DNA of 64,000 nt, from NCBI RefSeq assembly GCF_900258515.1, contig NZ_LT984884.1, positions 2,515,353 to 2,579,352 on the forward strand, in the 5' to 3' direction. This document shows, one piece after another, positions 9,057-19,347 of this stretch. The position numbers were made by a program, and so were the translations under genes. The notes under the pieces were generated by a model. The model made no database searches. It was not told the origin of the DNA and saw only the letters and a list, made by a program, of their open reading frames with translations. Each line of letters starts with the position of its first letter. Position 1 is the stretch's first letter. Origin of the DNA: Lentibacillus sp. Marseille-P4043 (GTDB taxonomy: Bacteria > Bacillota > Bacilli > Bacillales > Amphibacillaceae).

Positions 9057-11140
9057 TGGCAAAGGATGCGTTATTTGAAATAGGATTAGAAGAGTTACCT
9101 GCACGCTTTATTGATGATGCAGAAAAACAATTAAAAGATAAAACGAAAAAATGGCTGGAAGAACTACGGATCGCTTATGAGTCCATTTCTTCCTATTCAA
9201 CGCCAAGAAGGCTTGCTGTCCTTATCCACGGAATGGCGGAAGAGCAAACGACAATTGAGGAAGAGGCAAAAGGACCCGCAACAAAAATTGCTCAAGACGA
9301 GAAAGGAAATTGGACTAAGGCAGCTGTTGGGTTTACAAAAGGACAGGGCAAAACAACGGAGGATATATACACAAAAGAGGTGAAAGGTACTTCCTATATC
9401 TTTGTTAAAAAACATATTGAAGGAAAGCAAACATCTGAATTACTACCATCGTTCAAAGATGTTATTTTATCGATACAGTTTCCAAAAAATATGCGCTGGG
9501 CAGCAGAAAGTCTGCGCTACGTGCGTCCAATTCGCTGGCTTGTGGCATTATATGATCATGAAGTGATTCCGTTTGAGATTACCCATGTTCATACAGCCAA
9601 CCAGACATATGGTCACCGGTTTCTAGGGGAGGCTATTACACTTGAAGAACCAAGTGAATACGTTGACAAATTGGCTGCGAATTTTGTCATTGCTGATCCG
9701 GAAAAACGTGAAAAATTAATTGTTGAAGGAATAAAAGAATTGGAGAAACAAAATGATTTGCGTATCCCAATGGATGCAGACTTGTTAAATGAAGTCCGTA
9801 ATTTAGTTGAATATCCAACTGCTTTTATGGGATCGTTTGATGTGGCGTTCTTGAAATTGCCACCTGAAGTACTAATTACATCGATGAAAGAACATCAACG
9901 GTATTTTCCAGTTAAATCAAATGACGGTCAACTTCTCGCGCATTTTGTTGGTGTAAGAAATGGTGATGACCATCAGCTTGAAATGGTTGCTAAAGGAAAT
10001 GAAAAAGTATTAAAAGCTCGATTATCGGATGCACAATTTTTCTACGAGGAAGATCAGAAGCATCCAATTGCTTTTTACTTGCAAAAACTAGATAAAGTAG
10101 TTTTCCAGGAGAAGCTGGGGACCATTCATGATAAAGTTGAACGCGTAATGGCGATTACGAAACAAATTGCTGATACATTAGATTTGAATAACGAGATAAA
10201 GCAACGAGCAGTTCGAACAGCAGAAATCAGTAAGTTTGATTTAATGACGAATATGGTTAACGAATTTACAGAACTACAAGGGATAATGGGAGAAAAATAT
10301 GCCATTAACTATGGTGAGGACAAAACCGTTGCAAAAGCTATTGCAGAGCACTATATGCCACGAAATGCAAATGATCAATTACCAGAAACAATCGAAGGTG
10401 CTATTGTAAGTGTAGCAGATAAGCTGGACACAATTGTCGGATGTATTTCAGTGGGATTGGTGCCAACTGGCTCACAAGACCCATATGGATTAAGACGCCA
10501 GGCTGTTGGTGTGTTGAGAATTTTACAAAACAACAAATGGGATATTTCTGTTGAGCAGCTATTAGAAATCACGCAAAAGCTGTATCAAACAACTGATATC
10601 GAGCTTAATGATCAAGAAACTGTAGTAAATGAATTGCACGACTTCCTAGTATTACGTGCTACGTATTTGCTGAAAGAAGCGGGCGTTGAGCAAGATATTA
10701 TCCAAGCGATCTTAGCAAAAGAAATTGGGGTTTTTGATTATACACTGGCAAGGGCAACCGAATTATCAGAAAAACGGAATCAAGCCGATTTCAAGCAGAC
10801 TCAAGAAGCATTTACTCGGGTCTTGAACCTAGCGAAAAAAGCAGACAGCAATCAGGTTGATCCGAATTTGTTTGAAACACCATCCGAGCGATATTTATAT
10901 GAAAAATTTCAAGAAGTTTCGACTGGTTACCATCAAGCGAAGGATAATTTGGATGCTGAGCAAGCGTTAATGGAATTAAGTAAGCTTCATAGTGGAATCC
11001 ATGACTTTTTTGAAAATAACATGGTAATGGCTGATGATGACGGGGTTCGGAATAATCGCCTAGCATTGATTCATTTAATTGCCAATTTAATCCATGATTA
11101 CGCTGACATGACACAAGTAAGCTGGAAACAGTATTTTTAA
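9056..11140 (+). CDS. glyS: Glycyl-tRNA synthetase beta subunit
   Basis: The 694-residue beta subunit, which binds tRNA-Gly and is needed for aminoacylation. The N-terminus KDALFEIGLEELPARFI and the segment RWLVALYDHEVIPFEI are family signatures. An HD-like domain (near 390-560) and a C-terminal anticodon-binding-like domain follow. The length is typical. It overlaps the glyQ stop by one base. Confidence 0.97.
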   Translation: MAKDALFEIGLEELPARFIDDAEKQLKDKTKKWLEELRIAYESISSYSTPRRLAVLIHGMAEEQTTIEEEAKGPATKIAQDEKGNWTKAAVGFTKGQGKTTEDIYTKEVKGTSYIFVKKHIEGKQTSELLPSFKDVILSIQFPKNMRWAAESLRYVRPIRWLVALYDHEVIPFEITHVHTANQTYGHRFLGEAITLEEPSEYVDKLAANFVIADPEKREKLIVEGIKELEKQNDLRIPMDADLLNEVRNLVEYPTAFMGSFDVAFLKLPPEVLITSMKEHQRYFPVKSNDGQLLAHFVGVRNGDDHQLEMVAKGNEKVLKARLSDAQFFYEEDQKHPIAFYLQKLDKVVFQEKLGTIHDKVERVMAITKQIADTLDLNNEIKQRAVRTAEISKFDLMTNMVNEFTELQGIMGEKYAINYGEDKTVAKAIAEHYMPRNANDQLPETIEGAIVSVADKLDTIVGCISVGLVPTGSQDPYGLRRQAVGVLRILQNNKWDISVEQLLEITQKLYQTTDIELNDQETVVNELHDFLVLRATYLLKEAGVEQDIIQAILAKEIGVFDYTLARATELSEKRNQADFKQTQEAFTRVLNLAKKADSNQVDPNLFETPSERYLYEKFQEVSTGYHQAKDNLDAEQALMELSKLHSGIHDFFENNMVMADDDGVRNNRLALIHLIANLIHDYADMTQVSWKQYF

Positions 11141-11178
11141 AATTAGTTAGTTCATAAATTGATTGTGGGGGTGTACGG

Positions 11179-11212
11179 AAAGGGCTGGCTCAAATGATTT
11201 CGATTGCCCTTT
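11179..11212 (+). terminator. Hairpin after glyS
   Basis: AAAGGGC (11179-11185) pairs with GCCCTTT (11206-11212). No long T-run follows, so its action as a terminator is uncertain. Confidence 0.4.
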
Positions 11213-11310
11213 ACCTCCTAATTGTATGTCTTTATTTTCTTTTTCACTTTAAATAAACTATAATGTTTATAGAATAGTATGTCACATTTGTGCTAGTAGG
11301 TGGTGAAAAG

Positions 11311-11940
11311 GTGGAATTATCAAATAGACAAGAACAAATCATTGAAATTGTCAAAGAGAATGGTCCAATTACCGGAGAACATATTGCTGATCGGCTGTCA
11401 TTGACGCGTGCAACTTTACGACCAGATTTAGCTATTTTAACAATGGCTGGTTTTTTAGAAGCCAGACCACGTGTAGGCTATTTCTTTACAGGGAAAACTG
11501 GTTCAGAACTGTTAACTGAAAAGATAAAGAAATTTAAGGTTCATGAATACCAATCTGTACCAATCGTAGTTAAGGAAAGTGCATCGGTATATGATGCCAT
11601 TTCAACAATGTTCCTAGAAGATGTCGGCACATTATTTGTAGTCGATGATAATGCCTGTTTAACTGGGGTTCTGTCACGAAAAGACCTGCTAAGAGCAAGT
11701 ATCGGAAAACAAGACCTAAATGATATACCAGTGCACATTATCATGACCCGTATGCCTAACATTACGGTTTGTATGAGAGACGATCCGCTTTTAGACGTTG
11801 CAAAAAAATTAATCGATAAACAAATTGATGGCGTCCCAGTAATTAAAGATGCGGAAAAAGGTCTAGAAGTTGTTGGCCGTATTACAAAAACAACGATCAC
11901 GAAGGCGTTTGTGGAATTGATTATGGATGAGCACTTATAG
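11311..11940 (+). CDS. ccpN: Transcriptional repressor CcpN (HTH + CBS)
   Basis: A 209-residue regulator with an N-terminal winged helix (residues 5-60, ATLRPDLAILTMAGFLEARP) and two CBS domains (about 75-205). In B. subtilis CcpN represses gluconeogenic gapB and pckA during glycolysis, sensing nucleotides through the CBS pair. The frame is open from GTG 11290, but GTG 11311, preceded by AGGTGGTGAAAAG, matches the family start. It forms a two-gene unit with yqfL, its usual partner. Confidence 0.92.
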   Translation: MELSNRQEQIIEIVKENGPITGEHIADRLSLTRATLRPDLAILTMAGFLEARPRVGYFFTGKTGSELLTEKIKKFKVHEYQSVPIVVKESASVYDAISTMFLEDVGTLFVVDDNACLTGVLSRKDLLRASIGKQDLNDIPVHIIMTRMPNITVCMRDDPLLDVAKKLIDKQIDGVPVIKDAEKGLEVVGRITKTTITKAFVELIMDEHL

Positions 11941-11972
11941 AATAAGTCCGAACTGGAAAGGAGTGGAGATAG

Positions 11973-12773
11973 ATGGGATCAAAACCATTAGTCTATGTTT
12001 TATCTGACTCTGTCGGGGAAACGGCAGACTTAGTTATTAAGGCTGGTCTGAGCCAATTTAATAATGGCGAATATAAAATCCAACGTATTCCTTATGTAGA
12101 AGACAAACAAACAATCGATGAAGCATTAGCGTTAGCAAAAGAACAACAAGGAATTATTGGCTTTACTTTGGTTGATCCAGCACTTCGTAATTATTTGAAT
12201 CAGGAAGCGAAAAAACTTGATATTGAGGCGATTGATATCATGGGTCCGATGATGGAAGCGATGGAGCGGTTATTCGGAAAGCCGCGACTCGAACCGGGGT
12301 TAGTACATAAATTGGACGAGGATTATTTCAAACGCGTGGAGGCAATTGAATTTGCTGTTAAATATGATGATGGAAGGGATCCACGTGGGATTGCACGTGC
12401 AGATATTATTTTGATTGGTGTTTCCCGTACATCGAAAACACCATTATCACAATATTTAGCACACAAACGATTAAAGGTTGCAAATGTGCCAATCGTTCCG
12501 GAAGTTGAACCTCCTGAGGAATTATTTGAAGTTAATCCAAAAAAATGTATTGGGCTTAGAATAAATTCGACGAAGTTAAATGATATTCGAAGAGAGAGGC
12601 TAAAAGCTTTGGGGCTAGGTGATCAAGCCACATATGCAAACATGGATAGGATTCATCAAGAACTGGATTATTTTGATAAAATCGTGAATAAAATTGGCTG
12701 TAAAGTAGTGGATGTATCCAGTAAGGCAGTCGAGGAAACAGCAAATAGCATTTTACGCATTATTAAATCATAG
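11973..12773 (+). CDS. yqfL: PPDK/PEP synthase regulatory protein (bifunctional kinase/pyrophosphorylase, YqfL)
   Basis: A 266-residue member of the DUF299 family, which phosphorylates and dephosphorylates pyruvate phosphate dikinase or PEP synthase with ADP and phosphate. The N-terminal [11 protein letters not shown] and the P-loop-like [11 protein letters not shown] (near residues 150-160) are diagnostic. In B. subtilis YqfL modulates CcpN activity, which explains the tandem with ccpN. No PPDK gene is in this window. Confidence 0.9.
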   Translation: MGSKPLVYVLSDSVGETADLVIKAGLSQFNNGEYKIQRIPYVEDKQTIDEALALAKEQQGIIGFTLVDPALRNYLNQEAKKLDIEAIDIMGPMMEAMERLFGKPRLEPGLVHKLDEDYFKRVEAIEFAVKYDDGRDPRGIARADIILIGVSRTSKTPLSQYLAHKRLKVANVPIVPEVEPPEELFEVNPKKCIGLRINSTKLNDIRRERLKALGLGDQATYANMDRIHQELDYFDKIVNKIGCKVVDVSSKAVEETANSILRIIKS

Positions 12774-12780
12774 AATAAAC

Positions 12781-12828
12781 AAGAAAACATTCTGCATAAA
12801 GGAGTAGGATGTTTTCTTGAATTTTTTT
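12781..12828 (+). terminator. Terminator of ccpN-yqfL
   Basis: AAGAAAACAT (12781-12790) pairs perfectly with ATGTTTTCTT (12809-12818) and is followed by a T7 run. Confidence 0.85.
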
Positions 12829-12861
12829 ATGGCATTTTAGTATTTCTTGTATTATAATTAA

Positions 12862-13128
12862 TATTTGTGTAAAAATGTGTTCTAACATTATAATATTTTT
12901 AGGATGGAAGACATAGTCAGAAAAATAAAACATTACCAATTAAGGAGGATTCTATTTCGCTTGTGTAGAATTAATCTATAATGGAAAGTTACTTGTAGAG
13001 CAATCACTAGGAACATCTTAGTGTTTATGTTTATCCTTCAAGAGGTACAATAGATAATAGTGAATAAAATTGCATAGATAGGAAAGATCCTTCTAAGTTT
13101 AGCATACAAAATAGAAGGAAATTTTTTT
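12862..13128 (+). other. Unassigned promoter-to-terminator unit before dnaG
   Basis: This 430-base gap has no convincing ORF. A sigma-A-like promoter (TTGTGT, 18-base spacer, TATAAT near 12890) is followed by a strong Shine-Dalgarno-like AAGGAGG at about 12942-12948 that opens no reading frame longer than about six codons. A hairpin CCTTCTA (13089-13095)/TAGAAGG (13112-13118) with a T7 run follows. It could be a small RNA, a leader with attenuator for dnaG-sigA, or the remnant of a lost gene (B. subtilis has yqxD here). Confidence 0.45.
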
Positions 13129-13205
13129 CGAGTTATAAAAAATATTGTCGAACCATGAAGGATTTTCTAAAACAATCTCGAATAATAGTATAGTGGTGGT
13201 TTTAT

Positions 13206-15020
13206 ATGCCTTATCAAGTTCCAGAAGATGTGATCGAAGAAGTCCGTAAAGCAAATGATATTGTTGATGTCATTGGAGAATATGTACAATTGAAAAAACA
13301 AGGGCGAAACTTTTTCGGATTGTGCCCTTTTCATGGTGAGAAGACCCCTTCGTTTTCAGTCACACAGGAAAAACAAATTTTTCATTGCTTTGGTTGTGGA
13401 AAAGGTGGAAATGTCGTGACATTTTTAATGGAAATGGAGAGCTATTCTTTTTATGATGCCTTGAAATTTCTTGCAGATAGAAGTGGTACGAAATTACCTG
13501 AAACAGGTATAAACAAAGAAAGTTCTCTTTCCCAGGAAAACCAGAGTATTTTATCTGCCTATGAATGGTTGCAAAAATTATATCATCACTTACTTCGGTT
13601 TACTAAAGATGGAAAAGAAGGATATCAATATTTTATCGATCGGGGGATTGAAGAAGAAACGATTGATCAGTTTCAATTAGGCTTTGCCCCAAACGTAAAA
13701 GATTTTACTGCTGAATTTCTTGAGAAAAAAGGATTTCACCAACAAGTTCTAGTAAAAGCAGGTCTGCTCTCATTGTACGATGATAATACCGTTTCTGACC
13801 GGTTCAGAGGTAGAGTGATTTTCCCGATTAGAAACCACCTGGGAAAAACAGTAGCATTTGGTGGTCGTGCAATTGCTGGTCAAGAGCCAAAATATTTAAA
13901 CAGCCCTGAAAGTGAATTATTTCAAAAAGGGAAACTGCTATATAATTTTGATCAAGCCAAAAAGCACATTCGCACAAGTGGTGAAGCTGTCCTGTTTGAA
14001 GGCTATATGGATGTCATTGCAGCATACCAGGCAGGTGTGAAAAATGTAATTGCAACATTAGGCACATCTTTAACAGAAAATCAGGCAAAATTATTGCGTC
14101 GCTATGTAGATACCGTTATTCTTTGCTATGATTCAGATAATGCTGGTACTGAAGCTACCTATAAAGCTGCGAACCTACTTAGAAAAGTTGGATGTCAAGT
14201 GAAGATTGCCCGTTTGGAAGACGGAATGGATCCTGATGACTATATTAAATCGTACGGTGCTGATGCGTTCACGAATAAAGTGATCAAAGCTAGTGATACG
14301 TATATGACTTTTTTTATGCGTTATATGAAAAAGGATTATAATGTAAAACTTGAGGGCGATCGCATAAACTATATTGAAATTATTTTAAAACAATTGGCAA
14401 TGATTGATAATGCGGTTGAACGGGAATATTATTTAAAAGAGTTAAGCAGTGAATATGATTTAACAATGGAGACATTGGAGCAGGAGATCCGTAAATACCG
14501 CCAAAATGTCGAGGTTAATAAGGATAAGAGCAGGAAGAAAAGATATACTAATAATGCAAAAGACATTTATCAAACAAAAAAGTTGTTACCGGCATTTCAC
14601 AATGCAGAACGAGAACTTATTGCTTATATGTTAAAGGACACATCAATTGCTGATAAGGTGCAACAGGAAATTGGTGGGGCTTTTAATGTGGATGAGCATA
14701 AAATTATTGCTACACATTTGTATGCTTATTATGAGGAAGGGCATCCTGCTGATGTTAGCCTCTTTATTAACAGGTTGACAGATGAAAAAATAAAGCAGAT
14801 AGTGATTGAAATCGCGATGATACCTATGGTTGAAAATATCAGTGATCAACAAATTAATGATTATCTGAGGATTATTTACGCAGAGAACCATGATGTCGCG
14901 ACAATAAAGACGCTGAGAGAACAACAGAGAATAGCTGAACAGCAAAGCGATCCAATAAAAGCCGCCCAAATAGCAATGCAAATTATTGAAATACAAAAGC
15001 AGCTAAAAAATACAAATTGA
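13206..15020 (+). CDS. dnaG: DNA primase DnaG
   Basis: A 604-residue primase that makes RNA primers for replication with the replicative helicase. It has an N-terminal zinc-binding domain (CPFH...CFGC, residues 40-64), a catalytic TOPRIM core (EGYMDVIA near 265, [11 protein letters not shown] near 310), and a C-terminal helicase-interaction domain. The start ATG 13206 is preceded by a weak GTGGTGG. It forms the macromolecular synthesis operon with sigA. Confidence 0.96.
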   Translation: MPYQVPEDVIEEVRKANDIVDVIGEYVQLKKQGRNFFGLCPFHGEKTPSFSVTQEKQIFHCFGCGKGGNVVTFLMEMESYSFYDALKFLADRSGTKLPETGINKESSLSQENQSILSAYEWLQKLYHHLLRFTKDGKEGYQYFIDRGIEEETIDQFQLGFAPNVKDFTAEFLEKKGFHQQVLVKAGLLSLYDDNTVSDRFRGRVIFPIRNHLGKTVAFGGRAIAGQEPKYLNSPESELFQKGKLLYNFDQAKKHIRTSGEAVLFEGYMDVIAAYQAGVKNVIATLGTSLTENQAKLLRRYVDTVILCYDSDNAGTEATYKAANLLRKVGCQVKIARLEDGMDPDDYIKSYGADAFTNKVIKASDTYMTFFMRYMKKDYNVKLEGDRINYIEIILKQLAMIDNAVEREYYLKELSSEYDLTMETLEQEIRKYRQNVEVNKDKSRKKRYTNNAKDIYQTKKLLPAFHNAERELIAYMLKDTSIADKVQQEIGGAFNVDEHKIIATHLYAYYEEGHPADVSLFINRLTDEKIKQIVIEIAMIPMVENISDQQINDYLRIIYAENHDVATIKTLREQQRIAEQQSDPIKAAQIAMQIIEIQKQLKNTN

Positions 15021-15051
15021 TGTTTTTAGAAGTATGGAAGGAGGGGGACTC

Positions 15052-16173
15052 ATGGCCGAAAATAAGCCCGCAAAGACAAAAGACAATCAAAATGAGTTGA
15101 CACTTGAACAAGCAAAAGACCAATTACTTGAGATAGGAAAGAAACGTGGTGCACTTGCTTATGAAGAAGTTGCAGATCGATTGTCGAGTTTCGAGCTTGA
15201 ATCAGAACAAATGGATGAGTTTTATGAGTACCTGAATGAGCAAGGTGTAGAAGTAATCGGTGAGTCTGAAGAAGATCCTAAGATGCAACAAATAGCGAAA
15301 GAGGAAGAGTTCGATTTAAATGATTTAAGTGTACCAATTGGTATTAAAATTAATGATCCAGTTCGTATGTATCTAAAGGAAATTGGTCGAGTTGATTTAT
15401 TATCAGCAGCTGAAGAAATTAACCTTGCAAATCGAATCGAGCAAGGTGAAGATGAAGCGAAAAGACGGCTTGCTGAGGCTAACTTACGTCTGGTTGTTAG
15501 TATAGCTAAACGTTATGTCGGTAGAGGTATGCTATTTTTAGATCTTATCCAAGAGGGTAACATGGGCCTTATGAAAGCAGTCGAAAAGTTCGATTATCGG
15601 AAGGGATTTAAGTTTAGTACGTACGCTACATGGTGGATTCGTCAAGCAATTACAAGAGCGATTGCTGATCAGGCTAGAACAATCCGAATTCCAGTTCATA
15701 TGGTGGAAACGATTAACAAACTTATTCGTGTTCAACGTCAGTTACTGCAAGATCTTGGCCGTGAACCTACACCAGAAGAAATTGGCGAGGAAATGGATTT
15801 ATCACCAGACAAGGTTCGAGATATTCTAAAAATTGCTCAAGAACCTGTATCACTTGAAACACCGATTGGGGAAGAGGATGACTCCCATTTAGGTGATTTC
15901 ATTGAAGATCAAGAAGCGATTTCACCTTCTGATCATGCTGCATATGAACTATTAAAAGAACAATTGGAAGATGTATTAGACACGCTTACAGATCGAGAAG
16001 AAAATGTATTACGGTTACGCTTTGGGCTTGATGATGGACGGACAAGGACATTGGAAGAGGTCGGCAAGGTGTTTGGCGTAACAAGAGAAAGAATTCGTCA
16101 AATTGAAGCAAAAGCATTACGTAAATTGCGTCATCCTAGTCGTAGTAAACGTCTTAAAGATTTCCTTGAATAA
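15052..16173 (+). CDS. sigA: Primary sigma factor SigA (RpoD)
   Basis: The 373-residue housekeeping sigma factor. Region 1.1 is short as in Firmicutes. Region 2 includes [18 protein letters not shown] and the -10 recognition helix [13 protein letters not shown]. Region 4.2 has the helix [16 protein letters not shown]. An upstream in-frame ATG at 15034 lies over the ribosome site GAAGGAGGGGG, so ATG 15052 is preferred. It is co-transcribed with dnaG. Confidence 0.97.
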   Translation: MAENKPAKTKDNQNELTLEQAKDQLLEIGKKRGALAYEEVADRLSSFELESEQMDEFYEYLNEQGVEVIGESEEDPKMQQIAKEEEFDLNDLSVPIGIKINDPVRMYLKEIGRVDLLSAAEEINLANRIEQGEDEAKRRLAEANLRLVVSIAKRYVGRGMLFLDLIQEGNMGLMKAVEKFDYRKGFKFSTYATWWIRQAITRAIADQARTIRIPVHMVETINKLIRVQRQLLQDLGREPTPEEIGEEMDLSPDKVRDILKIAQEPVSLETPIGEEDDSHLGDFIEDQEAISPSDHAAYELLKEQLEDVLDTLTDREENVLRLRFGLDDGRTRTLEEVGKVFGVTRERIRQIEAKALRKLRHPSRSKRLKDFLE

Positions 16174-16181
16174 TTGGTGTT

Positions 16182-16216
16182 CAGTCATTGGACACTCACT
16201 CCGTGAACAATGACTG
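16182..16216 (+). terminator. Hairpin after sigA
   Basis: CAGTCATTG (16182-16190) pairs perfectly with CAATGACTG (16208-16216). The downstream tract is only weakly T-rich. Confidence 0.5.
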
Positions 16217-16279
16217 TACGTGATTATTTTATCAACATATCACAGTTCAAGATTGCCGCCTATACTGAGGTGATGATGT

Positions 16280-16819
16280 ATGGAAGAAGAACGAATTGCT
16301 ACCATTATTAAGGAAATAAATTATTGGAAAAGCCATAAGCTGCTTCCAGAGATGTATTGTGATTATCTCTTAGCCCTTTATTCGAATGGTGAAGTAGTTA
16401 GTGAACCATCGACAGCAAAGGAAAAGTCACGTTTCAAACCGTCTTTTTTGGTGCAGTTTGTGATCCAATTGCTGTTGGTACCGTTTTCATTTCTTGTTAT
16501 CTATTTTACGGAATTTCATCCAATATTGCAACTTTGTATTTTAATTTTATTTATGGGATCTTCTTTTTGGCAATACTATTATTACAAAAAAGAAGATAAG
16601 CCATTGTCTCACCTGTCATTGGTGGTTTTTTTATTGTTGTTGCTTTTGACAACTGTTTTTTTAAGTAACTTATATGTCCATCATCAAGGTTTGACGAATG
16701 CCTTGATAATCGCACAGTTTTTTGGCTGGCTTCTATTGGGCCTGAAAAACCAGTTGAAATATATTAATATTGCAAGTGTTGTTGGGATTGTGTTGACAGT
16801 TTTAATAATAGTTCTATAA
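16280..16819 (+). CDS. Hypothetical membrane protein
   Basis: A 179-residue protein with a cytosolic N-terminal segment of about 55 residues (IIKEINYWKSHKLLPEMYCDYLLALY) followed by five predicted membrane helices (about 55-75, 80-97, 106-125, 132-147, 157-178). The ATG has a GGTGATG-type site. I do not recognise a function. The N-terminal soluble segment resembles those of other small Bacillaceae membrane proteins. It sits between sigA and cccA, a slot with no equivalent in B. subtilis as I recall. Confidence 0.75.
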   Translation: MEEERIATIIKEINYWKSHKLLPEMYCDYLLALYSNGEVVSEPSTAKEKSRFKPSFLVQFVIQLLLVPFSFLVIYFTEFHPILQLCILILFMGSSFWQYYYYKKEDKPLSHLSLVVFLLLLLLTTVFLSNLYVHHQGLTNALIIAQFFGWLLLGLKNQLKYINIASVVGIVLTVLIIVL

Positions 16820-16920
16820 GTTTTCGCATCATTTCTCTTTAAACTAAATTGGTTTTCAAGTAAAATAAGGGTAGTCTTTTGACAAAATTGAATAAGGGTA
16901 TACATAAGGAGGAAATACGA

Positions 16921-17301
16921 ATGAAGAAAAACATCATTCCGTTTGCACTTATCGCCGTTGTAGGGATAGCTTTAGTAATCATTCTTTCTGTTGCTGGTAT
17001 TGACCAACGTGAAGCTATTCAAGAGGCTGAAGAAGGCGGAGATACAACCGAACAAGCTGATAATGGCGGAGAAGAGGGTGCAACAGACGACCCAGAAGCT
17101 ATTTTTGAAAATACTTGCGCTAGCTGTCATGGTGCTGATCTATCTGGTGGAATGGGACCAAACTTACAGGAAGTTGGCGGCCGACTTTCTGAGGATGAAA
17201 TTAAAAACACAATTATGAATGGCCGTGGACAAATGCCATCTGGATTAGTAGAAGATCCACAAGCAGAAGCATTAGCTAAATGGCTTTCAGAAAAGAAATA
17301 A
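16921..17301 (+). CDS. cccA: Cytochrome c-550 CccA
   Basis: A membrane-anchored small c-type cytochrome of 126 residues. One N-terminal helix (residues 4-24) is followed by an acidic Glu/Gly-rich linker and a heme domain with CASCH (near residue 65) and the methionine ligand region GQMPSGL. It transfers electrons on the outer face of the membrane. The ATG at 16921 with AAGGAGG at 16909 is chosen over the upstream frame opening. The sigA-cccA-trmK order is conserved. Confidence 0.93.
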   Translation: MKKNIIPFALIAVVGIALVIILSVAGIDQREAIQEAEEGGDTTEQADNGGEEGATDDPEAIFENTCASCHGADLSGGMGPNLQEVGGRLSEDEIKNTIMNGRGQMPSGLVEDPQAEALAKWLSEKK

Positions 17302-17327
17302 CAAATATTAACAATATAGACTACAGG

Positions 17328-17364
17328 GAAAGCTTTCTGATTCATGCAGAAGGCTTTCTTTTAT
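17328..17364 (+). terminator. Terminator of cccA
   Basis: GAAAGCTTTCTG (17328-17339) pairs with CAGAAGGCTTTC (17347-17358, one mismatch), then T-rich sequence. Confidence 0.85.
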
Positions 17365-17467
17365 CATAGAAAATGTTGTCCAAAAAGTTCGGTGAAAATG
17401 ACATATTGAAATTACGTAGTCCTCTTTTATCCTCTTTGTTGGACAATCGCTATTAAAGGAGAGTAAG

Positions 17468-18181
17468 ATGTCGCAAAAGATAAATCTTTCAAATCGATTA
17501 AAAAAAGTAGCATTATTTTTACCTAAAGGTGCTAATTTTGCAGATATAGGATCGGACCATGCTTATTTACCATGTTATGTATGTCGACAAGATCGTGTAG
17601 CAAAAGCAATTGCCGGTGAGGTAAATGTAGGACCGTTTAACAGTGCTAAAACGACGGTACAGGCGTATCAGCTTTCCGACAAAATTGATGTGCGTCTAGG
17701 TGATGGATTGCAAGTGATTGAAAAAGGTGAGGTAAAGCAGATTGTTATTGCTGGAATGGGCGGACCACTAATTCAATCCATTTTAGAAAACGGAAAGGAC
17801 AAGCTTCAACATGTCGAGCAAATCATCGCTCAACCCAATGTAGATGCAAGAGGTGTTCGAAAATGGCTGATGGCACATAATTTTCAGCTTACAGATGAAG
17901 AACTAGTTGAAGAGAATGGTCATTTTTATGAAATCATTAACGCAACTAAACGTCATGATAATTCCTTGTTGAACAGATGGACAGAAAAAGAATTGTTATT
18001 TGGTCCTTTTTTATTAGCAAAACAAACGTCAGATTTTTATCGTAAGTGGCAACATGAGATGGAAAAAATGACTCGGGTGATTAACCAAATGAAACAAGCA
18101 ACAATTCGAGATGAGAAAAAGATTACAGAATTTGAACGAGAACTAAGTTGGATCAAGGAGGTTATGAACGATGGCAACTAA
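17468..18181 (+). CDS. trmK: tRNA (adenine(22)-N(1))-methyltransferase TrmK
   Basis: A 237-residue SAM-dependent enzyme that makes m1A22 in the D-arm of bacterial tRNAs. SAM motif I is FADIGSDHAYLP (about residues 23-34), and the motif GMGGPLI is near residue 97. A C-terminal coiled-coil (about 180-237) is typical. AAAGGAGAG precedes the ATG. Its last 11 bases overlap yqfO. Confidence 0.93.
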   Translation: MSQKINLSNRLKKVALFLPKGANFADIGSDHAYLPCYVCRQDRVAKAIAGEVNVGPFNSAKTTVQAYQLSDKIDVRLGDGLQVIEKGEVKQIVIAGMGGPLIQSILENGKDKLQHVEQIIAQPNVDARGVRKWLMAHNFQLTDEELVEENGHFYEIINATKRHDNSLLNRWTEKELLFGPFLLAKQTSDFYRKWQHEMEKMTRVINQMKQATIRDEKKITEFERELSWIKEVMNDGN

Positions 18182-19277
18182 TGCAACTATATTTTCTATC
18201 CTTGAACAGTGGGCTCCAAAGCGTTTGGCGTACGATTGGGATAATGTAGGCTTACAAGTTGGAACATTTGATAAACAAGTAAATAAAATTATGATAACGT
18301 TAGATGTGCTAGAATCTGTTGTGGATGAAGCGATCGATAAAAATGTTGATCTAATTATCGCACATCATCCGTTATTATTTAAACCGATCAAACAATTAAA
18401 TACCGATTCGGTACAAGGGCGTATTCTGCAGAAATTGATCCAGCATGATATCACTGTTTATGCTGCACACACAAATCTTGATGCTGCAAATGGTGGCGTT
18501 AATGACATGTTATGTGATGTAATTGGTATCAACAAACGTGAGGTTCTGCTTGAAACAAGTACAGACAAATTAGTGAAATTCAGTGTCTATGTTCCTCGTC
18601 CACAACTGGAAGAAGTACGACAGGCCCTTCATGATGGTGGTGCAGGTCATATCGGTAATTATAGTCACTGTACATTTCAAACAGAAGGCCAAGGCACATT
18701 TAAACCGCTGGAAGGGACATCCCCTTTTATTGGTACAAAAAATGAATTAGCAAAAGTTGATGAAGTGAAAATAGAAACAATTGTACCAGAACAAAGGATA
18801 GAGAAAGTCGTAAAAGCTGTCCTTCATGCACATCCATATGAAGAGCCAGCCTATGATATTTATCCGCTGAACAACAAAGGAGATACGTATGGAATTGGTC
18901 GGGTTGGTAGGTTAACGAAAAGTATGGATTTAATTGAATTATGCGAACATCTAAAAACAGTATTAGATGTACCTAATTTGCGGGTAACAGGTGATTTGAC
19001 AACACCTATTAATAAAGTAGCAGTCTTAGGTGGAAGTGGTGAAAAATATATTCATGCTGCTAAAGCCAAAGGTGCGGATGCTTATATAACAGGTGATATA
19101 ACATTTCATGCAGCACAGGATGCCTGGCAAATGGGGCTTTCCGTTATTGATCCTGGTCATCATGTTGAAAAAGTGATGAAACAAGCTGTCAAATATTATT
19201 TAGAGGAACAACTTAAACAGCAAAATATCGAGGTTATTACGTCAAAAGCAAACACAGAACCATTTCGCTTTATTTAA
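18171..19277 (+). CDS. yqfO: Nif3-like dinuclear metal centre protein YqfO
   Basis: A 368-residue Nif3 family protein forming a hexameric ring with two metal ions per subunit. The metal ligands are visible in IIAHHPLLFKP (near residues 62-72), AHTNLDAANGG (near 101-111) and the C-terminal ITGDITFH...DPGHHVE segments. A PII-like insert occupies about 130-230. Its function is unresolved; a GTP cyclohydrolase-like activity has been reported for relatives. The overlap with trmK indicates coupled translation. Confidence 0.92.
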   Translation: MATNATIFSILEQWAPKRLAYDWDNVGLQVGTFDKQVNKIMITLDVLESVVDEAIDKNVDLIIAHHPLLFKPIKQLNTDSVQGRILQKLIQHDITVYAAHTNLDAANGGVNDMLCDVIGINKREVLLETSTDKLVKFSVYVPRPQLEEVRQALHDGGAGHIGNYSHCTFQTEGQGTFKPLEGTSPFIGTKNELAKVDEVKIETIVPEQRIEKVVKAVLHAHPYEEPAYDIYPLNNKGDTYGIGRVGRLTKSMDLIELCEHLKTVLDVPNLRVTGDLTTPINKVAVLGGSGEKYIHAAKAKGADAYITGDITFHAAQDAWQMGLSVIDPGHHVEKVMKQAVKYYLEEQLKQQNIEVITSKANTEPFRFI

Positions 19278-19347
19278 GAAAGTACTCTATAATAGAAATA
19301 AAGTCTATCTTAAACATTAGATCGTTAACTGAAAAAGGAGTACATTT

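Noticed and set aside
17376..17446. TTGTCCAA...TTGGACAA inverted repeat before trmK
   Set aside because: Only 8 bp with a 55-base spacer; expected by chance and no T-run or known operator.
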